From: Capitulum mitella
Lineage: Eukaryota; Arthropoda; Thecostraca; Pollicipedomorpha; Pollicipedidae
DNA: 64,000 nucleotides
Direction of reading: 5' to 3'
NCBI GenBank assembly: GCA_030062745.1
Contig: CP099843.1
Location: 5,147,001 to 5,211,000 of the forward strand
Made by a program: the position numbers and the translations under genes. The notes under the pieces are model-generated. The model made no database searches and had not been told where the DNA came from. It worked only from the letters and a program-made list of their open reading frames with translations. Of the stretch, positions 1 to 12,060 are shown one piece after another (positions within the stretch are counted from its first letter, which is position 1; each line of letters begins with the position of its first letter).

Positions 1-2429
1 GTGACCTCTGGCTGTTTGCCATTGTTTCGCTTCCGATCACATTCACCTCGAATGCTGAAGGTCCTTGAGCGTGGCCTGTTGGGAGAGGCTCTGAATGAAA
101 TCGAACGAGTGTCTTGTTCTTCTTTCATTCTGTTTTGATTTTACAAACAACAGCGTTCCTTGTGGTGGTGTGCCAACGCAGCCGACTTCCCAAGAAAAGA
201 ATGCAGTTTTAGTTGATGTTATGAATAGTGTTGGAGACAAACACCATCAAATTTAAAGACGGACCAACTCTCTTAAAAAAAAAATACGAAAAATCTGCGT
301 ACTGCTTTCATTCTTTGGATTACGTATGCCTTCGGATGAAACAAGTTCAGAAACAATTTCACTTGCCGTGTTTCATGAGGCACAACGAATCCAATCCTGA
401 ACTGCATTGGGAAAATGCCGATCTCTCTGCACTTAAACACCTACGTTGTGCTCAAAGGACAAACATGAGCGTTTAAAGTTCGCGCTTTTCTACTCTTTTT
501 CTACTTCTTGCCTTCACCTCTCCTCTCACTTCTCCTCTCCAACGCCCTTTAGTTTGGCATATGCGTACGTTTTTTCGCGAGTATAATACGCACTTTTGAG
601 CACAAGATACAATGACGTGCTGTTCATTCAACTGTTTCCGTTCGTCCTTTCATAACTCCGAAATCGTTTCGTAAATGGTGTACACCATTCCGTACGCACC
701 GGTGTAATTAAGGTTGTGGGAGAAAAATCGAGGCAAGGCTCAATCTTTTTCGTCACGAATATTCTTGATGACACCGAGTCATCACATGCAACCGAAGAAA
801 CGACAGCAGATATGTGGTCGGTAGAAACCTCCAATGATGCACGAAATAGTAATCAGGCCATAAACCAAACATAATATCTTGTTTGTTTCCAATTAGGCTG
901 ACACGTAGTTCCAGGGATGTCCGTGGAAAGCCCAAGAACGTACAGTTAACGATATTTAGGGGGTAAATAAACGACCACAAATTTCATTACAACTTTTGGC
1001 CAAAGTCCTTGAACTTATGTAGCAAAGCAATATTCCAGTTCCAGCGCCATGACCAAACCAGTAGATAACACCACACATCACCAAATTACCTAGCTGGCCG
1101 GGCTTCTCCCACGTTCTCGGCACCCCCTCCCGCCGCCGGCTGAACGTCGATCTCGGCCCACATTCATCTCAGCTTCATGTTAATGAACGCTAAAGGAGCC
1201 AAGTGAAAACCACCGGCCGACGCTGGGCGGTTTCTCCTGCGCGGAGGTGCCACCGGGTCAATGTCAGCTGGCTAGACGTGCGATGCGAGTCACGCGCTGC
1301 CCGCGGCGCCGATCGAAATCTACGCGGCGGTGGAATGCGGTGGCGCTGGGAAGCGAGGGAGCGGTGTCGGAGGCGGTCACGGTATCGTTAAGTTAGGGCC
1401 TAAGCGAGGCGTTAGAGGGAGGCGCGTCTGGTGGGCCCACGCACAGTTTTCTCCGCTGGTGGGTGGTATGGGTAGGAGGCCGGTCTCGGTGGGTGTCCCG
1501 CTGGTCGGTTGAACGTTAATTCCGATTTTGTTTGCATGACTGACGGTCGTATCGATCAATGCTGTATGTCATGCATGACAACAGCGGCGATGGGCTTTTT
1601 CTCCGCCAGTCCAAAACGCTGCCGATTCTCCTGAGCCGGTCATTGCCATATGGATACACCTCGTGCAGAAAGCGGAAACTGCTTTATTTTTCTCGGATTT
1701 TCTCCCCAATTTTTGGACATTTTTTTTTTAGATTTCTGCTCCGCTGGTCGAGATACCGGTATCGAACCACGAAAGGCCAAGGCGAGCAGCACGCGGGAGC
1801 CGGTCGGGCGTCCTCCCGGGGCGCAAATCGGCCACCTGGGCTGACCCGCCGACGGTACTTCATCTGGCCGCACCTGTGAGCTGACTCAGGCGGTAGGGTT
1901 CGGCAACCGGCCTCCCATCTAGCTTTCCCGCTGCTGGGGGTTCCCTGGGACCGTCGTGGCACATCCTGAGAGGCCATATCCTGCGGAAAACCCCGGTCCC
2001 TCTCCGAACCGGAGATGGACCATCTTGCAGTGCTCACCAAACAGTACAGTGCAGTAGGGGAGGCAACATGATATGATACCGAATCCGTTTTTTCCGGAGT
2101 GTACCCGATAGGTTACTCGCTGCATGTATCAGTCGTCTGAGTAGCAATTAACGTGTGCCGTGTGAAGCGCACCTAGTATTTTTTTTTAACACAAGAGACT
2201 TCGAGCTTCGGGCCATGCGTCAGAACGCCCTTCACAGCCACTCAAAAATGTTGGGCTCAATTTCTTTGTCTGCATGTTCTGTAGTTTTGTAGTTCCGTAG
2301 TCTTTACCGTAGTTTGAGAATGGATGAGCGCCTCTGGTTGCGAGTATGCTCTTTCATGCGTAATTCCAGGCCTATCGACCGACCCACCGACGCCATGCGT
2401 CGATCGGCCACAGGTGAGGATCCAGGAGC

Positions 2430-2430
<1 letters not shown>
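1..2430. other. Intergenic DNA, no gene recognised
   Basis: I see no conserved protein or RNA gene here. Open frames are short and lack recognisable domains. A pyrimidine-rich patch lies near 500-545 and a GC-rich patch at about 1100-1500. A short T run near 1720 sits inside frames that overlap in several phases, which argues against coding. An unrecognised gene's UTR or intron cannot be excluded. Confidence 0.5.

Positions 2431-2487
<57 letters not shown>
2431..2487. repeat. (CT)n microsatellite
   Basis: An uninterrupted CT dinucleotide tract of 57 bp. It produces artificial Ser-Leu frames on the plus strand and Arg-Glu frames on the minus strand. These frames are not genes. Confidence 0.97.
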
Positions 2488-2489
<2 letters not shown>

Positions 2490-3680
2490 TTCTCCTTTTC
2501 TCTTTTTTCCTCATCCGTCACTGTCTCGGTAACACTGTCCGTTCCGATTTTTCTGATCCATTTAGTCCTCATCTTTCCGTGTCTTTTTCCTCCTACCCGT
2601 CTTTGTCTCTAGTTTATTGATTTAGCCTGGGGAAGACGAAGGCTGCTGGCCTGCCTCCATTGTTCAGTGGATATGGAGGAATCTTCAGGGAAATGTAACG
2701 GTTGTCCCACTCTTCACTCTTTCAGTGCCTGGCAAAAATTAATTGGGCTGAATGAAGGCAGTCAGCCACTGCGTTTTTACCTACACTTGTTTTTGTCACG
2801 CCCAGTTAAACACACGCTCCATATTTACGTGACGCCTGGAATGTCTCGAGTTTGTCCGTCCTATTTATTTACGGACAACCTTCGCGTTCCGTCACAGCAT
2901 TACACCGGAAGAAACAATCGTGTGGCCTTCCTTCGGAAAAACGTGCCTCTGATGCGACGGTCTGCCTTGTTTCGTCCGTTATGCGAGACGGAAACGATCC
3001 GTCCCTCCATCCGGAGTTTGGCCGGTGTTCCAAAGTTTCCGGCAGTTTCTCAGGTGCCATGCATTGTTTGCTCTTGTCGTGGGGTCTTTCCAAATGAACA
3101 CCAGCTGGTGTTCATTTGCAGAAGTTACGTTTTTTTTGAAGACTGTGCTCATGATACTGGCCTTGAGTTGTCCTCAATTCATGCATTGGCAGTAAGGAAA
3201 TTCTAAGCTGTGATAGTCATCCAGGTGACGTCCTCCCTCACTCATTTGAGATAGGATGTAAAGCTGCAGCCTGGTAGTGGTTCTGGTTTCGATACGAGCG
3301 TTGTCTCCTTGACGACAGATAGGGACTATCAGCATGGTGACTCGTATGAAAAACTGCTCTGAAAAACCGCTTGCATCAACAAGTCTTTGTTGCCCTCCAC
3401 GTGCCATGGAGTCAAACATGCTTGCTTTCGGTGGTTGTGGTAGATTGTCCACTTCATCATGCCGCTTGTACTGCGCGGTTTTGTGTGTCTGTTAACCTGT
3501 CCTTGTGAAAGACCATGCGCAGTGGATGCATAGTGGCGAGTAAATTGTTTGTATCGCAGACAAAGTGATGGGTGGACCAAACGCAGGTTGGGCATTGGAA
3601 ATATCCCTAATGCTGTGATCCATTCCCGGTCCCAAGACCGGAGCTGTGAGTTCGAAAGACAAGAGCTGTGTTGTTGATTG
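2488..3680. other. Intergenic DNA with one long unconvincing open frame
   Basis: A 179-codon plus-strand frame runs from 2667 to 3206. It shows no domain, no signal peptide and no repeat, and overlapping frames on both strands are open at the same place. I therefore do not call it a gene. The 28-bp palindrome listed separately lies inside it. Confidence 0.4.
3091..3118. repeat. 28-bp perfect palindrome without spacer
   Basis: The 14-bp arm CAAATGAACACCAG is followed at once by its exact reverse complement, centred on the AGCT at the middle. The flanking bases (C on both sides) do not pair, so the symmetry ends there. The function is unknown; it could extrude a cruciform or bind a dimeric protein. 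Confidence 0.9.
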
Positions 3681-3922
3681 GAGCTGTGACGCCGGAGGAC
3701 CAAAGCTGTGACGTCAGAGGACCGAGGATGTGACGTTAGAGGGCCAGATGTGTGACGCCAGAGGACCGAGGCTGTGACGCCAGGGGACCGAGGCTGTTAC
3801 GCCAGAGGACCGTGGCTGCGACGCCAGATGACGGAGGCTGTGACGCCAGAGGGCCAGATGTGTGACGCCGGAGGACCGAAGCTGCGACGTCAGAGGACCG
3901 GAACTGCGACGTTCGGAGCGGC
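3681..3922. repeat. Eleven-unit 22-bp minisatellite with TGACG sites
   Basis: Eleven consecutive units of exactly 22 bp start at 3681, 3703, 3725 and so on to 3901, with no insertion or deletion. The consensus is close to AGGCTGTGACGCCAGAGGAC plus two bases. Most units carry TGACG, the half-site of CRE/ATF (bZIP) sites, and one (3709-3716) is the full palindrome TGACGTCA. A degenerate lead-in is visible from about 3635. Confidence 0.9.
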
Positions 3923-5289
3923 GCTGGGCGTGGCCGCGCGGCCGGCCAGCTGACGGGCGCGTGACGTGTCCGTACGACCGTCACGGCCGGCGGCGCCGCG
4001 TGACCGACGCGGAGATCGGTCACGCACGTCGCGCGCGGCGCGGCTAATAGTGCCGTCCGCTACGGCGATGACACGTGCCCGGGCCGGCCGCAGCTCTGAC
4101 GACGAAGGGACCGGAACTTTTTTTATCGGTGACAGCGATGATACGTGCCGGGGCTGGCCGTGTCTCTGCCGTCGAAGAACTTTTTATGGGTGTTAAAGAA
4201 ACTTGGAAAGTAGCACGGAGGATCTCTACAGCATTTCTGCCGCTTATCACGCTTCATTAATGGCCTTTCGCCACAAAGTTACAAGGAAAAATATTCATTA
4301 TTCCAGCCAATTAGCTTTGACCATGCCTGTGTGTAACTAGAAAACTATGTGTAAAAAAAATCCGAATACTTATGTTTCGAAGCATGGAAAGCTGTGAATC
4401 AGCGCATGACTCATGGACCAAGCCTCTGTCATCAGGCGGAGGTTCAGCCAAACGTTGGACTGCTGATACTTGGACATCCCTGCCCTGGGATCTCCGATAG
4501 ATTACGTGCTACATTGGCGTCCCAGATGGGAACTTTGCGCTCTTTGAACGGCCGTAAACGTCTGCAGTGCTCGCTGCAGCACATTTCACCGCTATTCTCC
4601 GCGAGGCCGGTATTTCCGCTCCGTGACGCTGACTACCACGGTCAGTTCCCCCTCCCCCAGCTCGTGCGTACGTGCCGCAGAGGGGCCGACAGTGGCAGCG
4701 GGGTGAGGCGGCGGTGGCTCGACCGCGGCCACCGCCGGCGGTCCGTTGATCCTTCCGGCGGCGCTGGCCGGATTTCCGGCGGTCCGGTGCCTTTGGTCGG
4801 CACTGCTGTTTGGATGGCGCTGGCGGCCGGTGTGCTGCCCCGTGACGTGGTCTGCGGAAAGACGCAAGGATCGTCGGCCGGATGGTTGTGATGTACCGTC
4901 CCGGTAAGGCCTGAAGGGTCCGCAATGTCAGACATGGTCCACGGTGAACATTTGCCTCACGGCAGCAAGGAACGCATGCGTTCTGGTAGAAGAAAACAGG
5001 TGGAAGTGGACATTGGTATGGATGATCAGCAAACCCTCAGTTCTTGATGCAACTCGAGCTCCCCAGTCTGTACCCCAACAGCTTCAACGCCGAAGGAACT
5101 TCGTGGGAGGGCTTGCTTGATATGTAAGTACAAGCTCAATGAGATGGACAGCACAGAGAACGTTTTCAGTCATCGCCGTCCTGAGACGCAGTACCGCTGC
5201 TTGCAAAATGTGACATGATATGAAACTCAAGCCGGCTTAAGGTGGCCGACGAACGCCGAAATTAATGTGCGAAACACGAACCCCGAGTA
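3923..5289. other. Intergenic DNA, GC-rich then mixed
   Basis: No gene recognised. There are GC-rich patches at 3900-4060 and 4620-4860, with overlapping open frames in several phases typical of CpG-rich DNA. The stretch 4240-4400 is AT-rich and empty. Confidence 0.45.
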
Positions 5290-6900
5290 TGCCACACAAG
5301 ACAAAGCCGTATGTCCGGCCGTCCGCCGGATTATTTCAAACGCCGTCGCCTAGCGAAACGACCCGAGCGCGACAAAAACGGCAAAAACGGCGCCAGAATT
5401 CGCCGCGCCGCGCCGGCGCATCCATCCGCGCGCGCGACGCGGGTCGGCGTCCGCGCCCGACCCTCGCCGTCCCGAATCGAGCCCGGGCCGAGCCCGCCAG
5501 CCCGCCGCCGCCGGCTGTGCAGCGCGTGGGAGCGGCGCCGTGCACGAGGCGCCGCTTTCCCAGGGCGCCGGCGGCCGGGGCCGGGACGAGCCGGTGAAAC
5601 CGGCGGCACCGGCGCCCGCCAGCGCCCCGCCAGCGCCCCGCTGGCGCCGTGCCGTGATACGGCGCTCGTCTGACGCATCCCGGCTGGACCCCTAGTCCGT
5701 ATAGCTGAGGTGATGTAAGGTGTAAGGTGATGCTGATGTTTCAGCGGAGGGGATACTGGTCACCGATGTGTCTTCGACCGGGCACTGAAATTCGGCTGGC
5801 GGAGGGAGCCTGCATGGAGGGAGAGAAAGGTGGTCGTTGTGGACGGGAAGAGGGCTGCAGAACGGAAATGCCTCAGTGCAGAACGGCTATTATGATGCAG
5901 ATGCCTGGGCATACCGACGAGTCGGTTAACGGTTGCAAACCACACTAAATACGGCTGGTTATGCCGTCTAACCCCGCGTGACGTCTAGCCTATCCCGCTC
6001 GGCCAGACCCGTGCAATGTGTTCCTCGTTTCGTCTGTAACCTGCGGTTTCGTGCAAACCCGTCCTTCCGGTCCCGCGGGAACATGCCCAAAAAACACCTT
6101 CGCGCTCGCCTGTACTGTCCCATTTCTGAGCCCCGTGCGAGCCTCGTGCGCCCCGTGATCCCGTGCGCCTCGTGATCCCAGGTATACCAGTCATCCCCTG
6201 GCACGTCCGTCCCTCCCGTCATCTCTGCAGCACGGTCCAGTCCGAGCCAGACCGCTCCTTATCGGTCTCAACAGCTCGCACCGGCTCGCAGACTCCGTAC
6301 CGGCCGCCCGCCGGGCCGGCTCAGCCGGCGGCGGCGCGCCGCTGCCGGCCCCGGTGACCGCCGCCCGACGCTGGGGCGGCCGGCCCGAATACCGTCACGG
6401 CGCTCCCCGGGGACGCCGGCGCGGGCGGGGCTGCAACGGGCGCGCCGCGGCGCTTTCTCCCCTGCGGCCTCGGCCGCGCGCCGGCCCCGCGCGCGGTATT
6501 CGTGCGCCGGCGCCGGCGACGGACGCGGCGCGACGGGTCGCATTCCGGCGCGGTGGACCGCGGCGGCGGACGCGCCGAGCGTTGAACTCGTCCGCGGAGA
6601 CGTCCGGCCGGCCGGCGCGGCGCGTTCTCACGCGACGCGACCCTGCCGCGCGCTCGGTGGCTCTGTTGTGACGGCCGGCCGGGCCGTGTTGTCGCGCGCC
6701 GTCCGCCGCCGCGGGGTGCCGCTTTTAACGGGCCGGCCGGCCGACCGCTGCCGACTTTCTAACGCACAAATATGCGCCTCGGCTGCCGGCCGCGGGCAGT
6801 TCTGGGGCCGGGTCCGGAAGCGACGGGCGAACTGAAGTGCGGCTCCATCACTCGCCGACGGCCGGCCGGCGAATCGGCGGGCCAATTACCGGCTGACAGT
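5290..6900. other. CpG-rich island pair (5.3-5.7 kb and 6.3-6.9 kb)
   Basis: Two very GC- and CpG-dense blocks lie around 5340-5680 and 6290-6890, separated by less extreme sequence. Several frames are open on both strands and encode only Arg/Ala/Pro/Gly-rich strings, as expected from composition. They resemble unmethylated promoter-type islands, but no adjoining conserved exon is visible, so promoter function is only a possibility. Confidence 0.5.
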
Positions 6901-9900
6901 CATACGTCAGGCGGGCGGTCCAGTTAGACAAGGGCCACTGATCGTGACGCCGGCGGTCCCTAAACACACGCAGCAGAGGTGGCACATTTGCGGTTTCGTT
7001 GCTTAAGGCCGGCTGGCACACACAGGAACTGCAGGATATAAAACTGTTTTCGCCCGTGATGCGTGCGAGCTAAATTAGCTCCAGGAGGACATGGACGTTT
7101 TTCAGGCTGATGCACTATAAATTGTTTCGCAAGGAATGCAGCTGAAAAGTATCAGTCGTCTGCAGCGAGTGGTACGTGAATGACGGCACTACGAAGACTT
7201 TGTAACAAAACTTTCCTATTACCGGAAACAATGGGCCATTGCGATCTTGGGTAGTTTATTTTGCATGCTGAATAAAAACCAAAGAATGTCCTTTTTCAGC
7301 ACATTTGGATGCCGGAGCGTCCAACAATGAAAAACCTTCATTTCAGATCACGTAGTGCAGAATATTGCAGGTACGGATGATGCAGCTTGAATGCATTCGT
7401 ACAACAGCCCGCTGTCTGGCAGGCCGAAACTATGCGGGGTTTTGCGGGAAAAGCAGTTCAAAGAACTTTCAGCACCAGACATTACAACGCAGAGCTCATC
7501 GCCACATGATGCCTCGGTAGAATAGGCTTCATTTGGATGGGCACGTGCCATCAGAATATGAATGAACACGTGTAGAATGCAATGAAGGCCATGCTTCCTG
7601 TACGGTGGGTCTATGTTCTGTTTATGACTTTCCGCTGTATGCAACTTGCAAATCAGGCCCACCAATCGAAATGCCTGGACTAAAATATATATCGATTCTC
7701 TGCATCTCGACAACGTTATTCCCGAAGCCAGCGTGACTCGAGGCCACGGATGGAGCCATCAGTGCTTTTGGAGTTACCAATGCAGAACCAACAGTGCCGT
7801 AATTTGTCATTACGGTAATATGCGGAACAGGCGTGAAGCCGTCTCTGGCAACATCAGTGATTTTTGAAAGCCTCCGGCGGTGCCCGAAGCAATTGCCGTG
7901 TCATAAACAGACCAGCAGCAATGATGTGGTAACCGGAATAAACCGCAGAAGCGCTGAACGCGCCAGGCGATTTGTTTAGATCGAGCCGACGATGGCGTGC
8001 CGGCGACATTTGAGTTTCTTTCCGTTTACACGACAGCCGTGGAAAACTCCCACGGTGAAGAGACGCCAAATGGGAGCCCCCAATGTCGGTGGCCGCCGTC
8101 GTGCATGTCAAACACGGCACGGGGCCCGTTTCCCAGGCGCAATGGCGACGCCGGCATGAACCGCGCGGCGGCTCTCACGGGGACTGCCTGACCGCCTCCA
8201 AACGCCGCACGCCGTCAGATGAGCCGGTCCGCGGCGGAGCGCCGGCCGGCCGGGCGACTGCTCGGCGAACAGGCCCCGACGACGGCGACAGGCAGAGGTG
8301 AACCCCGTCCAGACCGCTGGCTCGCCGGCGACGACCGGTCGCGAGACTGGCGACGCAGGTGTTGGCGTTTGTCGCGCCAGGTGGTTGCCGGTTACCAGAG
8401 CGGCCGAGCGCCGGCCGGTTAATTCCATTCGCCGGTAATGTCGCCGGTGGGGATCGCCGGCCGGCGGAGGCCCCCCCCCCGTCAGAACCGGTCTGTGCAG
8501 CGCAGGGCGGGCTGAACTTGAACCCCGGCAAGGGCAGCCCGGCTCGGACGTCGCGGGGAACACGCGCGGTTGCAAAACCGGGCTCGGTCGACGATCGGCT
8601 CGCTGCCGTCGCCGGTGAAAACATCTCGCAACCTCAGTCTGTGAAGGCGGTGAAATCATCGCGCTGCAGCTTAAATGGCGGAGGAGGCTGAGATGACACG
8701 AGGGAAACCGCACTTATTGCCGTTGAAAATAACTTGCGGTGGTTTACGGTTGATGCTTTCGGAAGTGAGGGAACACGATAAGCAGATGACCCTTCGGTAG
8801 TGAGGAAAAACGATAAGCGCATGACACCAGAAGTACACAGACGCTCCAGGTGCGCAATGTATTCCGGGCCAGACTGTGGCGTGGAGTTTTATCTGGTTTG
8901 ATCGCGTCAAAATAAATTGGTTGTTTTCGTGCTCGCAAGCATTTCATGAGCCTCATTTGCTCGTTTCATTTCCGGATCGTCAGACAAAAAGATCACGAGT
9001 TTGTGTCGTGCGTGGACACCATTAAAACGGCTCATTTTCTCTTTCCATTTCTTTTTCATTTGGAAATGTTTCCAGCATCAGGACGATGAGAATACGTCTA
9101 ATCAGAGGCTTTGAATGTTCTAGGATGTCGTTTTCCCAAACAGCTCATTCGGAGTCGTCTGCGAATAAATGCAACCTGCAACAGTGAATCCATCCTCACG
9201 GCGTTCACAGCGGCCCAGCAGGCAAGCAATTGCCCAACAACCCGCCACTCGTGTTCTGCCAGACCTGTTCTCGGCGGGCGGCGGGCGGCGGGCGCCGTGC
9301 GCTGTACCCTTGAGAGAGGCGCGGCGGGTCGAGACGTGACGCGCATCCCGCCGCCACCACGTGACCGCCTGGGGCGCCGGCCGCGGAAAATGGCCGATCC
9401 CCGCGCCGCCGCCGCCCGCGGCCAGGCGCGCCGCGCTGCGCCGCGGATCTGGCACAGTGCGCGGCCCGGTCGAGAGATTGTGATCTCGGGGGGGGGGGAG
9501 TTCGTCCGTCGACGGCAGGACGATCGCTGCCGCTGTTGTTGAGGAGTTCCACCGCTGATGAATATCGGGCGCTGTTTACCTGTCGAACGGACGAGCACCT
9601 CGAAGCGCCGCGTGGCCACGTGCCCGGGGGACAGGAGGATAGCGAGAGATGGGAGGTGGCAGGTAGCCGGATATTGCAGGGTTCTCTTAACGCTGTTAGA
9701 ATTTCGAGGCGGACGCCGTAAATGATGTTCCACATGGCGCGGAACAGCGCCAGCAACAAAAACCGAACGGACGGCGACGCCGTAAACTGGCGTCTTCAAG
9801 AACAGCTCTTATGTAGAGAGCGCCATAAAGCCCCGAAGCATGCAATGAATTCTGGCACTCCTTTCGGTATTCACTTTTATGGGAGAAACCGACGATCCAG

Positions 9901-11134
9901 CCACACCTCAGATTGTTAACGCTGTTAGCCAGGACGTCTTCAAAACTTTTTACGTTTCAAAACATTCCGGCAGACGACAGCTGAACTCGTCACCGGCGGC
10001 CAATCAAATCCGTCGGCGGCTCGTCCCAGAGACGCGGGCCTCCGACGTCAGCCGGTCCGGACAGGTGACGTCACTCGGACGGCCGAGCCTCGGCACCGCT
10101 GCGTAGTTCAAGGTCCGGCGGTCCTGGGGAGAGCGGCAAGCTCGTCCAGGCGACTCGGGGGCGCCGATCTGTTGGATAAGCGGACACCGTCGGCGGACAA
10201 TGGGCGGGAGCTGGCCTTCGCGCTCCGGCGCCGCCGTGCGTGCCGCAGGAAGCGCTCACGCGGCGTCGTGCGCCGCGCTGGCCGCGGCAAGCAGCCTTCG
10301 CCGTAGAGGGCAGAAGCCTAGAAGACTGCCCAATGATCTTTGCCCGTTGTCCTAGAATTTGCGGGGCGGATGACCGTGACACGTGAAGGACACAGGAAGA
10401 AGGCAACATGTGCTGATCACGAACCTGTAGAAAATCCCGCCAAACACGTCATTATGAACTGTTACAATACCCCTAAGTGGTTGGTAAGCATGAAAAAATA
10501 CGCATTCCTTGGAGAGATCCAGAACTATCCAAAGCACTCCCCATGGTCACTGCACAACATTTTCCCTCGCTGTCTAGCGTCAGACGGGTATGTTTTGCCA
10601 GAGGCGCTGACAGCATCAAGGCATACCCGCGCTAGAAAGCGAACTGATGCATATATGCCTCTGCATCTGCCGATCCTTTCTGCTCAGCACTTTCACAGCG
10701 CGTCGTTTGCGAACGCTGCAGTTCAAAGGACGCCGCCATGTGCCGCTCCAGACCACCCCTCTCGCCAACAGCGGCCGCCACGCGCCGCTGGCGGCCACGT
10801 CCCGCCAACAATGGTTTCTCGGCACTTCTATGACGCATCCCGGCCGCCGGCGCAGCGGGCCGTTCGTCGGACAGCTTTCGTTCATCCTTGACCCAAACAG
10901 AGTGTGTACACTCGGCGGGCGTTGCTCAACTTCCGCCTGGCGGCAGGAGCTGACGCGGCGCACGCGCCGCCCGCTCTCGGAACTGACGTGGCGGGAACCG
11001 GGCGGACCGCGCCGTCAGCACGGTCCAAAGCGACGGCCAGTCGGCGCCGGCAGCCGACACGGCCGGCCCGTTAGGTCTCATCTCGAGCCGTCGCACCTGA
11101 CTCGGCGCGGCCAGCTGGAGGCGATCGGCAGCTG
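6901..11134. other. Intergenic DNA with two further CpG-rich patches
   Basis: No recognised gene. CpG-dense patches lie at about 8100-8690 and 9240-9500. A 201-codon minus-strand frame (8108-8713) and a 233-codon one (9098-9799) overlap frames on the other strand and are low-complexity Arg/Ala/Pro strings. The 183-codon frame at 10340-10891 has no recognisable domain. An exact CRE palindrome, TGACGTCA, is at 10066-10073. Confidence 0.45.
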
Positions 11135-11465
11135 TTGTATCTGGAGGACTTGGCAGCTGTCGTGTCTGGAGGGCTGGACAGCCACCGTGTCTGGAGGCGT
11201 GGACAGCTGGCGTGTCTGGAGGTCCGGGCAGCTGCCGTGTGTGGAGGTTTGGACAGCTGACGAGTCTGGGGGCTGGACAGGCACCGTGTGTGGAGGTTTG
11301 GACAGCTGGCGTGTCTGGAGGTCCGGGCAGATGCCGTGTCTGGAGGTTTGGACAGCTGCCATGTCTGGAGGTTTGGACAGCTGGCGTGTCTGGAGGCCCG
11401 GGCAGCTGCCGTGTCTGGAGGTTTGGACAGCCGCCTCGTCTTGAGGGGAAGACGGCTGCCATTGC
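11135..11465. repeat. 25-bp minisatellite, about 13 units
   Basis: Units of 24-25 bp close to CGTGTCTGGAGGTTTGGACA plus GCTGS repeat about 13 times. The TGGAGG core recurs at 11341, 11366, 11391 and 11416, exactly 25 bp apart. Because 25 is not a multiple of 3 and the unit lacks stops, long repetitive frames appear in several phases and on both strands (183, 137 and part of a 305-codon frame on the minus strand). These are by-products of the repeat, not genes. Confidence 0.92.
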
Positions 11466-11639
11466 TGGAGAAGACAAATGCCACGTCTAAAAAGACAGTC
11501 CTTTACTATGTGTGTCCGAGAGACTGAAAACGCTTGTCTGAAAAAGCAGAACGGAAAACTGAAGCACATGACCAGGGTACGAAAACAGTGTTGGCCCAAA
11601 ACCCAGGGCAGGCAGCACGCCCGTGCTAGGAGCCGGGAC

Positions 11640-11691
11640 GGAGAGCTGCCCCGCGCAGCAGCGGAGCTCCGCCGCTCCTGACCGGCGGCCC

Positions 11692-11724
<33 letters not shown>

Positions 11725-12060
11725 CGCCGCTCGGATCGATCGCGTGTCCCCGGCCTCGGAGCGGCCGTCGCGGCGGAATCGGTAACGGTCCGGCGCCGCC
11801 GCTCGCCGGCGAATCTCCGGAGACGCGGCGCCGGAAGCGGCGGCGAATCTCGGCCGCGGGTGAAGCGGGCCCACGCGGCGGCCGCTCTCGATTCGCCTGG
11901 GAAGGGAAGCGATCGCGGCTCGCGCATCGATCATAGTCGGCGCGGGATGTGGCACCGTCCAGGGATCCGCCTGCGGCGGAGACGGCGGCGCTCACCCCGC
12001 GCTGTTCCGCTGTTCTGCGCTGTTCCAGCGGCGGCCGCTTTCAGCCAGCGACCGACCAAA
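11640..12060. other. CpG-rich island
   Basis: A dense CpG block includes a short GCC/CCG triplet run near 11698-11722. Frames are open in at least three phases with Arg/Ala-rich translations. It may be a promoter island of an unrecognised gene. No coding exon can be supported. Confidence 0.45.

Noticed and set aside
2667-3206. 179-codon plus-strand frame as a possible gene
   Set aside because: No domain, no homologue that I recognise, overlapping frames on both strands, and it spans a perfect palindrome.
10340-10891. 183-codon plus-strand frame
   Set aside because: The N-terminal half looks less low-complexity than its neighbours, but no motif or family could be recognised and the second half overlaps a 265-codon frame that is itself repeat-derived.
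11078-11995. 305-codon minus-strand frame
   Set aside because: Half of it is the 25-bp minisatellite and half CpG-rich low-complexity sequence. Other phases are open across the same minisatellite.
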